Of a DNA stretch of 64,000 nucleotides, positions 1-8,247 are shown in pieces (position 1 is the first letter of the stretch; each line of letters begins with the position of its first letter). The stretch lies in contig NZ_MAEI01000054.1 of NCBI RefSeq assembly GCF_009933255.1, positions 62,001-126,000 of the forward strand, written 5' to 3'. The position numbers were made by a program, and so were the translations under genes. Origin of the DNA: Enterococcus diestrammenae (GTDB taxonomy: Bacteria > Bacillota > Bacilli > Lactobacillales > Enterococcaceae). The notes under the pieces were generated by a model. That model did no database searches. It worked only from the letters and a program-made list of their open reading frames with translations, and was not told the DNA's origin.

Positions 1-555
1 TGGTGCATCAAAACTTAGCGCGAAGTACATTTTAAAATCGGGATCTTCACAGCCAGAGAAGTTGATGACCCAGCCTTCTGCATGGGTTTCGTCGGTGATC
101 GTCAGTTCATAACGTCCAGGCAATTGTAGCAGCAGACCGTTGTCTTGCTGACGGTAGTTGACTTCTAACGCTGCCCCATACATGGTGGGAATCAACCGCG
201 AAGTTGCTTGGTAGCGTAGTTGAGTGATGACCAACTGTGTAGGTTCGAAAGTGGCCTCCTCAGGGCGATAGGAACTTTGAGCAGCGCCGAGAGTCATCTC
301 AGAAAGGGTCCCACTGACTGGCGTCAGTAAAAGACGACTGTAATCTCCCATCCAAGGACTGGGCTGATGAGTCAAACGGTAGCCTTGGAAAGTGCGGTCT
401 TCTGGATGAAACCACCAGCTGCCTTTTTGATCAGTTGTTTGGGGTGCAAAGTAGTTCATGCCGAAAGGAACCCCAGTGTAAGGCAAGCAGTTGCCATGGG
501 AAAAGCTGTATTGATTTGCAGTTCCAAAACGGGTGTCGATCATTTGTGTGTGCAT
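1..555 (-). CDS. GH92 family alpha-mannosidase, N-terminal part
   Basis: This is the first 185 codons of a minus-strand gene that runs off the left edge. The start ATG at 555 follows an AGGAG ribosome site. Near the start the protein reads DTRFGTANQYSFSHGN, then GVPFGMNYFAPQT, the N-terminal signature of GH92 enzymes, which are calcium-dependent exo-acting alpha-1,2/1,3-mannosidases on N-glycans. No signal peptide is visible, so it probably acts on imported oligosaccharides in the cytoplasm. It lies 73 bp downstream of the GntR-type regulator on the same strand and is probably co-transcribed with it. The catalytic part is outside the window, so activity cannot be judged. Confidence 0.85.
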   Translation of the reverse strand, partial: MHTQMIDTRFGTANQYSFSHGNCLPYTGVPFGMNYFAPQTTDQKGSWWFHPEDRTFQGYRLTHQPSPWMGDYSRLLLTPVSGTLSEMTLGAAQSSYRPEEATFEPTQLVITQLRYQATSRLIPTMYGAALEVNYRQQDNGLLLQLPGRYELTITDETHAEGWVINFSGCEDPDFKMYFALSFDAP

Positions 556-628
556 GTTTGAATCTCCTCTTGTCTAGGTTTAGCCTTGACTTTTTTGGGA
601 GTCAAAGCGGTTTTATTAGCTGCCGGTT

Positions 629-1687
629 TTACCGGTCAGGACGGGATAGGAAGCTAGTGGACTGCCGTTTGACTAATCGGACGGGGATGGCAGCATCCAC
701 TGGTAGTGTGTTGGACTGGAGCTGTCGTAGCAAGGCCCGGCCGGCTGTGGCTCCTAGTTCTTTGAAATTTTGGGCGATGGTGGTCAGCGGGGGATCCACT
801 AAGGCCGCGGCTTGGATATCATCAAAGCCGATAACGGAATAGTCTTCTGGGACGTTTTTACCCAACTGCCGCAGTTGACGCATGGCAGCGATGGCCACCA
901 GGTCGTTTTCACAAATCAAAGCCGTGACTGCCGGGTTGGCAGCCAAGTAGTCAGATAAGCTATGAATCGTGGCGGTTTGATCATTCATTGCTGTGTGGAA
1001 GGTTAAGTTCGCGGCCTTTAAGGTTTGCAGGTAGCCAAAATACCGCTGCCGCACTGATTGGGGATGGACCCGTTCGCCAAAGATATAAGCAATCTGTTGA
1101 TGCCCGTCATCGATTAAGGCTTGGGTAGCTTGACGGCCGCCATCGACGTTATCCGAAAGAACGGTGGGATACGGCAAATCATATAGTTTTTTATCTAATA
1201 AAATCACTGGGTACTGGCTTAAAGAAAGTTCCAGTAACAAGTCGAGGTATTGGTCCATATCATCCACGTAATAAATTAAACCATCAAATTCTGCCATAAT
1301 TTCATCAGCGGTTTTATTGGCCAAAAAATCCATATCAACGGTCATGACTTCGTATTGGCTTTCCGCCACTACTGGGTTTAAGCCTTCGTGAAAATTGCCC
1401 ACAGAAAAGTCTGTGACAAAAGGTAAGATGAAGAGCAGTCGGCGGGTGGCCGTCGGGGAAGCTTTTTTGGAAACGAGACTTTTGACAAAACTTCCTTTGC
1501 CGCGAATACGATAAATCAGACCTTCTTGCTCCAATTCCGTCAGGGCCCGCTTGGAGGTGATGCGAGAAACTTGGTATTTTTCCGATAGTTCCTTTTCAGT
1601 AGGCAACTTCGCCCCAGTGTCTAAAAGGCCGCCTAGAATCTGTTCTCGTAGCTCCGTCATGATTTTCATATATAAAGGTTGGGTCAT
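629..1687 (-). CDS. GntR/LacI-type sugar-responsive transcriptional repressor
   Basis: The 352-residue protein has an N-terminal GntR winged helix (about residues 1-75, with PLYMKIMTELREQIL, LPTEKELSEKYQVSRIT and GKGSFV). A LacI/periplasmic-binding-like sensor domain follows (about 85-350, with SVIGFDDIQAAALVDPPLTT near its end). This is the AraR-like architecture in which a sugar releases the repressor from DNA. The start follows an AAAGGAG site. The gene is divergent from the GH125-GH38-kinase operon and precedes the GH92 gene. Two 12-bp palindromes in the intergenic region are its likely operators. The inducer is inferred to be mannose or a manno-oligosaccharide. Confidence 0.9.
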   Translation of the reverse strand: MTQPLYMKIMTELREQILGGLLDTGAKLPTEKELSEKYQVSRITSKRALTELEQEGLIYRIRGKGSFVKSLVSKKASPTATRRLLFILPFVTDFSVGNFHEGLNPVVAESQYEVMTVDMDFLANKTADEIMAEFDGLIYYVDDMDQYLDLLLELSLSQYPVILLDKKLYDLPYPTVLSDNVDGGRQATQALIDDGHQQIAYIFGERVHPQSVRQRYFGYLQTLKAANLTFHTAMNDQTATIHSLSDYLAANPAVTALICENDLVAIAAMRQLRQLGKNVPEDYSVIGFDDIQAAALVDPPLTTIAQNFKELGATAGRALLRQLQSNTLPVDAAIPVRLVKRQSTSFLSRPDR

Positions 1688-1707
1688 GAAAAGGCTCCTT
1701 TCATTAA

Positions 1708-1719
1708 ATGATATATCAT
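1708..1719. promoter_or_regulatory. Palindromic operator candidate O1, upstream of gntR
   Basis: ATGATATATCAT is a perfect 12-bp palindrome 20 bp upstream of the gntR start. It shares the core TGATATATCA with the second palindrome at 1814-1825. GntR-family dimers commonly bind such AT-rich dyads, so autoregulation is inferred. Confidence 0.6.
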
Positions 1720-1776
1720 GAAAGTATCATAGCATAGTTTATGTCGAAAAAAACATTAGAATTTCATTTGAAAGCG

Positions 1777-1825
1777 TGGACAAATTGGCGGAACCTGTTA
1801 TAATCACCTTGTATTGATATATCAA
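1777..1825 (+). promoter_or_regulatory. Promoter and operator O2 of the mannosidase operon
   Basis: A -35-like TGGACA (1777-1782) and a perfect -10 TATAAT (1799-1804) are 16 bp apart. The perfect palindrome TTGATATATCAA (1814-1825) covers the expected transcription start. A repressor bound there would block initiation, which fits control by the adjacent GntR-type protein. Confidence 0.6.
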
Positions 1826-1845
1826 ATTAGTGAAGGAGTACCGAG

Positions 1846-3135
1846 ATGGCTTATAAAGACATACCAACATCAGTGCAACACTTTATGGATGAAATAACTA
1901 AAAAATGTGGCGAGGCACATGCCGATTGGGCAGTAAACTTTAATGCGGCTTTTGCCAATACGCTTTTAACTACGGTGAAACGTCACGAGGATGGCACGAC
2001 TTTCCTTTTGACTGGTGATATTCCAGCAATGTGGTTGCGGGATTCCACAGCGCAAGTTCGCCCTTATCTGGTGATTGCTAAAGAAGATGAAGACTTGGCA
2101 GCGATGATTTCGGGCCTTGTAAAAAAACAATTTTTCTACATTAATATCGATCCTTATGCCAATGCGTTTAATGAAGCAGACAATGGCGCGGGTCATCAAG
2201 ATGATCATACTGAAATGAATGGTTGGATTTGGGAACGGAAATATGAAATCGATTCCTTGTGTTATCCTGTGCAATTGGCTTACTTGTTATACAAAAATAC
2301 TGGTCGTACAGATCAATTTAATGAAGACTTTGTCGCAGGGGTCAAAAAAATCTTGCAGGTTTTCACGACGGAACAAGATCATAACCAATCGCCATATACC
2401 TTTGTTCGGGATACTTGGCGGGAAGAAGATACTTTGATTAACGAAGGTCGCGGCGCTGAAGTGGCTCCTTGTGGCATGACTTGGTCTGGTTTCCGTCCGT
2501 CTGATGACCGCTGTATCTATGGTTATTTGGTACCTTCTAATATGTTTGCGGTAGTCGCTCTCGGCTACATCGAAGAAATCTTCACGAAGGTATTGTCTGA
2601 TTCTGAAATCGTGGCCACCGCTAGCAAATTAAAAGCTGAAATCGAAGCCGGCATCGAAGCCCATGGTCGTACGACGAATGCTGCTGGCGAAGATATCTAT
2701 GCTTATGAAGTGGATGGCTTAGGCAATGCTACCATTCAAGATGATAGTAACGTGCCAAACTTGATCTCCGCACCATACCTTGGCTACGGGGACATTCACG
2801 ATGAACGCTACTTGCGTACCCGCAAGACCTTATTGAGCAAAGAAAATCCATTTTATTATGAAGGAACCTTCGCTAAAGGGATCGGTTCTTCGCATACGCC
2901 GGAAAACTATGTCTGGCCGATTGCGATGGCGATGGAAGGCATGACGACAGCTGACAAAGCTGAAAAAGAACGGATTTTGAACCAATTAGTCGCCACGGAT
3001 GCCGGCACGCATTTGATGCATGAAGGGTTTGACGTAGAAGATCCAAACCAATACACACGGGAATGGTTCTCTTGGGCCAACATGATGTTTTGTGAATTGG
3101 TGATGGATTACTTCGATATTCGCGTGGAAAAATAA
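1846..3135 (+). CDS. GH125 exo-alpha-1,6-mannosidase
   Basis: The 429-residue protein matches the GH125 family (formerly DUF1237), metal-independent inverting exo-alpha-1,6-mannosidases. Visible family blocks are LLTGDIPAMWLRDSTAQV near residue 60, NGWIWERKYEIDSLCYP near 125 and FAKGIGSSHTPENYVWPIAM near 345. Length is normal and there is no signal peptide, so it is cytoplasmic. The ATG follows GAAGGAG. It is the first gene of an operon with GH38 and a sugar kinase, and probably trims the alpha-1,6-linked mannose core after other branches are removed. Confidence 0.93.
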   Translation: MAYKDIPTSVQHFMDEITKKCGEAHADWAVNFNAAFANTLLTTVKRHEDGTTFLLTGDIPAMWLRDSTAQVRPYLVIAKEDEDLAAMISGLVKKQFFYINIDPYANAFNEADNGAGHQDDHTEMNGWIWERKYEIDSLCYPVQLAYLLYKNTGRTDQFNEDFVAGVKKILQVFTTEQDHNQSPYTFVRDTWREEDTLINEGRGAEVAPCGMTWSGFRPSDDRCIYGYLVPSNMFAVVALGYIEEIFTKVLSDSEIVATASKLKAEIEAGIEAHGRTTNAAGEDIYAYEVDGLGNATIQDDSNVPNLISAPYLGYGDIHDERYLRTRKTLLSKENPFYYEGTFAKGIGSSHTPENYVWPIAMAMEGMTTADKAEKERILNQLVATDAGTHLMHEGFDVEDPNQYTREWFSWANMMFCELVMDYFDIRVEK

Positions 3136-3212
3136 GCAAATAGCTAGCATATCGCCAGCGGGTCCCAGTTTTGTGAAGCTGGGTCCTGGATTAGATAGTG
3201 AGGAGAATTACG

Positions 3213-5894
3213 ATGACGAAGAAAAAAGTATTTATCATTTCCCACAGTCACTGGGACCGGGAATGGTATCTGGCATATGAACAACACCATATGCGTTTAG
3301 TAGAACTAATGGATGATTTGTTGGAGTTGTTTGAAACCGATCCTGATTTCAACAGCTTCCATTTAGATGGTCAGACCATCATTTTGGATGACTATTTGCA
3401 AGTCCGTCCAGAAAAACGCGAAGCCGTGCAACAAGCCATCACAGCTGGAAAATTACAAATCGGACCTTTCTACATTTTACAAGATGACTTTTTGACTAGC
3501 TCCGAATCCAATACCCGTAATATGCTAATCGGTCACAAAGAATCCCTGAAGTGGGGGACACCGGTAGCTTTGGGCTATTTCCCGGATACCTTTGGCAATA
3601 TGGGTCAAACGCCACAAATGATGCTCCAAGCCAACTTGCCAGCTGCGGCATACGGCCGAGGAGTGAAACCAATTGGCTTTGATAACGAAGTATTGGCAGA
3701 TGATAATTTCACTTCGCAATACTCAGAAATGTACTGGGAAGGACCAGATAAGAGTCGGATCTTTGGCTTGTTGTTTGCCAATTGGTATTCCAATGGCAAT
3801 GAAATCCCTGCGGAAGAAGAAGCTGCAAAAGCATTTTGGAAGCAAAAATTAGCAGATGCTGAAAAATTTGCCTCCACTGGTAATTTGTTGATGATGAACG
3901 GTGTCGACCATCAGCCGGTCCAAAAAGATCTCAGCAAAGCCATCGCACTAGCTAACCAACTTTTCCCTGAGTATGAATTTGTTCATTCAAACTTTACTGA
4001 GTATTTAGAAGCCGTGGAAAAAGATTTGCCAACTGATTTAGGAACGATGAAAGGGGAGCTGACCAGTCAAGAGACAGATGGTTGGTATACCTTGGCCAAT
4101 ACGGCTTCGGCTCGTGTCTACTTGAAACAGTGGAACACGCGGGTTTCTCGTCAATTGGAAAATATCGCAGAACCTTTGGCGGCGATGGCCTATGAAGTGA
4201 CGGGGACCTACCCGCACGACCAGCTGGACTACGCTTGGAAAACCTTGATGCAAAATCATCCCCATGATAGTATTTGTGGCTGTTCCGTGGATGAAGTCCA
4301 TCGGGAAATGATGCCCCGATTTGAAAAAGCCAATGAAGTCGGCAAATATGTCGCAGATGAAGCATTGGCTGCTTTGACAAGTGCCATCGATACGTCAGCT
4401 TTTCCTGCCGACAGTATGCCTTTTGTCGTCTTCAATACCAGTGGTGCGACTCGCAGTGGCTTGGCTACTTTGGAAGTCGAACTGGAACGGAAAACTTTCG
4501 CGCAAGGTGTGCCACAAAATCTGTACAAAGAACTGCAAGAACGACCAGCGGGAACCTATCATGTGGTAAATGCTGCCGGTGACGTGGTGGCAGCTAACAT
4601 CAGTTCAGAAGACGTGCATTTTGACTACGATTTACCAAAAGATCGTTTCCGGATTCCTTATATGGAACGGTCTGTGATGGTAGAAGTCGAAGTTGCGGAC
4701 ATGGCACCTTTTAGTTGGGAAACCTTTGCCTTGGTAGCAGGGGCGGCACCGACGACGGAGGGCGGCCTCGTTTCTCCTGATGGGCGGGTCTTAGAAAACG
4801 ACTGGATCAAAGCGGAAATCCAAGCAGACGGCTCCTTGTCATTGTTTAACAAAGCGTTGAATAAACAATTGGATCATTTGCTTGTTTTTGAAGATATGGG
4901 AGACATCGCCAATGAATACATCTTCAAATCACCAGTAGGGGACCAAGCCATCTTGTCTACTGACTTTCCATACACAGTGGAAGTCATGGAAAATAACCGG
5001 TTAAAAGGTGTTGTCAAAGTGACTCACCAAATGATGATTCCTGCTTCAGCGGATGCCTTGCTAGAAGAAGAACAACGGGCAGTTATGGAATTCCGTTCTC
5101 GCAAAGCTGGCCGTTCTGAAAACTTGATTCCTTTCACGATTGAAACATTGATCACCATCCAACGACAACGTGGGGATTTACAATTTGCGACAACGGTGGA
5201 TAACCAAGCCAAAGACCATCGTCTACGGGCGTTATTCCCAACTACTTTAGCGGTAGTAACCCATGAAGCAGATAGTATTTTTGAAGCGGTGACGCGACCA
5301 AATCAACCTTCTAGTCATTGGGAAAATCCGACAAATCCGCAACACCAACATGCGTTTGTTAATTTGCATGACGCTGATTTTGGTGTGACGGTTAACAACT
5401 TTGGGTTGAATGAGTACGAAATTGTGGAAGATACCATTGCTTTGACTTTGTTGCGCTGTGTGGGTGAGTTAGGTGACTGGGGTTGGTTCCCGACACCAGA
5501 AGCCCAATGTTTGGGTCAACATACCTTCAACTACGGCATCGTCATCCATGGGGCACCGGTAACACGCTACGAAACTTACAAACAAGCTCAAGCCCTGCAA
5601 GTGCCATTGTTAGCTAGCCAAACAAAACTGCATGCTGGTAACTTGCCGACAGCTCAGACTTATGTGACGGTCGCTGCAGACAATTTTGCAATCACCGCTT
5701 TGAAACGCCGTTGGGCAGATAACCAATTAATTTTGCGAGGCTACAACTTGGCTGACGAACCGGAAAAATTTGCCTTGAAGAAGGATGGTGCCAAAGCTCT
5801 CCATCTGCTAAACTTATTGGAAGAAGAACAAGCTGAAACGGTGGCAGAAAACTTAGCGCCTTATGAGATTCGGACCATCGGGATTGTCCAATAA
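3213..5894 (+). CDS. GH38 alpha-mannosidase
   Basis: The 893-residue protein is a full-length GH38 retaining alpha-mannosidase of the MngB-like bacterial type. The zinc-binding HSHWDREW motif is near the start and the nucleophile region YFPDTFGNMGQTPQ is near residue 120. The ATG at 3213 is chosen because GAGGAG lies 8-13 bases before it; a GTG at 3198 would overlap that ribosome site. It is cytoplasmic by absence of a signal peptide. With GH92 and GH125 it covers alpha-1,2, 1,3 and 1,6 linkages, consistent with breakdown of mannose glycans or glycan fragments. Confidence 0.93.
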   Translation: MTKKKVFIISHSHWDREWYLAYEQHHMRLVELMDDLLELFETDPDFNSFHLDGQTIILDDYLQVRPEKREAVQQAITAGKLQIGPFYILQDDFLTSSESNTRNMLIGHKESLKWGTPVALGYFPDTFGNMGQTPQMMLQANLPAAAYGRGVKPIGFDNEVLADDNFTSQYSEMYWEGPDKSRIFGLLFANWYSNGNEIPAEEEAAKAFWKQKLADAEKFASTGNLLMMNGVDHQPVQKDLSKAIALANQLFPEYEFVHSNFTEYLEAVEKDLPTDLGTMKGELTSQETDGWYTLANTASARVYLKQWNTRVSRQLENIAEPLAAMAYEVTGTYPHDQLDYAWKTLMQNHPHDSICGCSVDEVHREMMPRFEKANEVGKYVADEALAALTSAIDTSAFPADSMPFVVFNTSGATRSGLATLEVELERKTFAQGVPQNLYKELQERPAGTYHVVNAAGDVVAANISSEDVHFDYDLPKDRFRIPYMERSVMVEVEVADMAPFSWETFALVAGAAPTTEGGLVSPDGRVLENDWIKAEIQADGSLSLFNKALNKQLDHLLVFEDMGDIANEYIFKSPVGDQAILSTDFPYTVEVMENNRLKGVVKVTHQMMIPASADALLEEEQRAVMEFRSRKAGRSENLIPFTIETLITIQRQRGDLQFATTVDNQAKDHRLRALFPTTLAVVTHEADSIFEAVTRPNQPSSHWENPTNPQHQHAFVNLHDADFGVTVNNFGLNEYEIVEDTIALTLLRCVGELGDWGWFPTPEAQCLGQHTFNYGIVIHGAPVTRYETYKQAQALQVPLLASQTKLHAGNLPTAQTYVTVAADNFAITALKRRWADNQLILRGYNLADEPEKFALKKDGAKALHLLNLLEEEQAETVAENLAPYEIRTIGIVQ

Positions 5895-6009
5895 TGCCTG
5901 ATCGTTTGCCCCGATCATTTCTGATAGCAATGGGAAATGGTTGGGGTGCTGTGGTAAGGCTGTCAGACAATTCGACAGCTGACTAATAAGGGAAAGTGAG
6001 TGTGACACG

Positions 6010-6882
6010 ATGGCTTATTATGGCGGTATTGAAGCCGGCGGGACAAAATTTGTCTGCGCTATTAGTGATGAAAATTTCAACATTTTGGAAAAAACGAGTA
6101 TTCCTACGACGACTCCAGAAGAGACGTTGGACCAGGTTTTCGCCTTTTTTGACCAATTCGAAATCGTAGCGATGGGGATTGGCTCTTTTGGTCCGATTGG
6201 GATTGATCCTGCTAAAGATAGTTATGGCTATGTTTTAGCAACGCCTAAAAAAGGTTGGGCGCAATACGATTTTCTTGGCAATATGAAAGAACATTATCCG
6301 ACCATTCCTTTTGCTTGGACCACAGACGTCAATGCGGCAGCTTATGGCGAACTGAAAAAAGGTGCAGCCCAAGGGAAGAAAAGTTGTCTCTATTTGACCG
6401 TGGGTACAGGTATCGGTGGTGGTGTCGTCATCGATGGCAAAGTTTTCTCTGGCATCAGCCATCCAGAAACGGGGCATATCCATGTAAAACGCCATCCAGA
6501 TGATGATTATGAAGGCACTTGTCCCTTCCATAAAGATTGCTTGGAAGGCCTAGCTGCTGGGCCATCATTGGAAGCCCGCACCGGGATTAAAGGACAAGAC
6601 TTACCAGAAGATCACCCAGTGTGGGATATTCAAGCCTACTACATCGGGCAAGCTTTGATGACCTACGCCTTGACATTTGCACCAGAAATGATGATTTTAG
6701 GTGGTGGTGTGATGAATCAAGACCACCTCTTGTTGAAAATTCGCCAACAATTTGTCGCTCAAATGAACGGCTACATGGAAACACCAAGTGCCAGCGAATA
6801 CATCGTACGCTGGGCATTGCCAAACGAAAGCGGCATTATCGGCTGTCTTTTGTTAGCTGCAGACGCCTTGGCTGAAGCCTAA
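6010..6882 (+). CDS. ROK-family fructokinase/mannokinase
   Basis: The 290-residue ROK kinase has the N-terminal phosphate loop GGIEAGGTKFVCAI, the sugar-binding ETGHIHV block and the ROK zinc cluster HIHV...CPFHKDCLEGLAAGPS. This subgroup (ScrK/GmuE-like) phosphorylates fructose and often mannose. Placement last in the mannosidase operon suggests it phosphorylates the mannose released inside the cell; that substrate is inference. A strong terminator follows at 6889-6931. Confidence 0.88.
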   Translation: MAYYGGIEAGGTKFVCAISDENFNILEKTSIPTTTPEETLDQVFAFFDQFEIVAMGIGSFGPIGIDPAKDSYGYVLATPKKGWAQYDFLGNMKEHYPTIPFAWTTDVNAAAYGELKKGAAQGKKSCLYLTVGTGIGGGVVIDGKVFSGISHPETGHIHVKRHPDDDYEGTCPFHKDCLEGLAAGPSLEARTGIKGQDLPEDHPVWDIQAYYIGQALMTYALTFAPEMMILGGGVMNQDHLLLKIRQQFVAQMNGYMETPSASEYIVRWALPNESGIIGCLLLAADALAEA

Positions 6883-6888
6883 AAACAA

Positions 6889-6931
6889 AAAACTATGACC
6901 TGCAATAAAATGCGGGTCATAGTTTTTTTAT
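6889..6931 (+). terminator. Rho-independent terminator after the mannosidase operon
   Basis: A 14-base stem, AACTATGACCTGCA (6891-6904) against TGCGGGTCATAGTT (6911-6924), is followed by a run of T. The rest of the gap to 7108 shows no further gene. Confidence 0.85.
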
Positions 6932-7108
6932 TTTTAGGCTGCAAATTTTCATGAGGAAGAGAAGTGTGAGAGAGGATGTATCTGCTTGATTATTCATGGA
7001 CAAAGATAAGATACTGGTTACGAGTAAAAGCAGCTCGCCATAAAACGGACTTGTCATCCTAGGCAAGGTCTCAAACAGCACAAACTCCCCTCACGAATGT
7101 CCCTAGCA

Positions 7109-7963
7109 TCACCACAATCCCGGGTTTGCTGTGATTTCGATGGTTTCCTCCGTGAAGGGATGTTTCAAGCTCATCTGATACGCGTGGAGCATTAGGCGTG
7201 GGGCAGTTTGTTTGCCGTATAGGGGATCGCCAATGATGGGGTGTCCAAGGGCTGCGAGATGGACGCGAATCTGATGGGTGCGCCCAGTTTCCAAAATGCA
7301 AAAAATGCGACTTTCCTTGGGAGTGTGGCTGAAGACTTCCACATGGGTCACAGCAATCTGTCCACCTCGGGGATCGATTACTCGTTTGCGGCGATCATGA
7401 CGATCCCGGCCGATTTTTTTGGTGATGGTGAGATCGCGACTGATTTCACCTTTTACCAGTGCTTGGTAGCGGCGATAGATCTGTTTTTCTTCTAAAAGAC
7501 GGCTTAATAGAGGCAAGACCAGTGGATTTTTGGCAAATAAAAGCGTGCCGGAAGTCTCTTGATCTAGGCGATGTACTACGTAAGGACGACTTTGGCTAGG
7601 AGCCAGATAAGCGGCTAAATCGTTCATCAAGGTGCCTTTTTCCCCTGGCTCATTGGGATGGGTTTTGATGCCGGCGGGTTTGTCTACTACGATCAGGTGG
7701 CTATCTTCATAGAGTACCTTAACATTTTTGGCTTGGCCTAGTTGAAGAGGCTGATAGTTGTAATCCGTTTCTTCCAAAATCACGGTAAGAGTATCGCCGG
7801 CTTGAACGATCTGATGAAACTCGGCAATAGCTCCATTGACCAGACAGTTTTTTCGCATGCGTAAAAGATGTCGGACTTTGCGGGGAACGAGCCACTGTTT
7901 TTCTAGTAGATCCGCTAGTGAAAGCGGCTTTTGGCTAGCGGGCAATTGGATGGTATAGTTCAT
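7109..7963 (-). CDS. RluA/RluD-family 23S rRNA pseudouridine synthase
   Basis: The 284-residue protein has an S4-like N-terminal region (KVRHLLRMRKNCLVNG) and the catalytic RluA-family motif HRLDQETSGTLLFAKN near residue 130, whose Asp is the catalytic residue. RTHQIRVHLAALGHPIIGDPLYG follows near residue 230. It isomerises specific uridines in RNA; which rRNA site cannot be told from sequence alone. The ATG follows AAAGGA. It stands alone, divergent from the PBP gene. Confidence 0.9.
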   Translation of the reverse strand: MNYTIQLPASQKPLSLADLLEKQWLVPRKVRHLLRMRKNCLVNGAIAEFHQIVQAGDTLTVILEETDYNYQPLQLGQAKNVKVLYEDSHLIVVDKPAGIKTHPNEPGEKGTLMNDLAAYLAPSQSRPYVVHRLDQETSGTLLFAKNPLVLPLLSRLLEEKQIYRRYQALVKGEISRDLTITKKIGRDRHDRRKRVIDPRGGQIAVTHVEVFSHTPKESRIFCILETGRTHQIRVHLAALGHPIIGDPLYGKQTAPRLMLHAYQMSLKHPFTEETIEITANPGLW

Positions 7964-8247
7964 AGAGGCTTCCTTTCTTGCTTGGCATTGGTTGCTTCAG
8001 AAAAAGTATAGCATTTTTAAGAGTTATTTAAGGAAAAAGTTACGATTTCACGAGGGATAGATGCTAAAATAGCCTGTATAAGCGATTTTCACGAGAAAAA
8101 ATTCACAAAGGATACGTCATCAGACTAAAGTCCTATGTGACAGTGAAACAATCGTGCTACACTTGGCAAACAGCCATTTTGCTATTATTTTACTTTTATG
8201 GGCTGCTTTGCTGACCAGCAAAATTTATTACGAGAAAGGGGCAGGCT

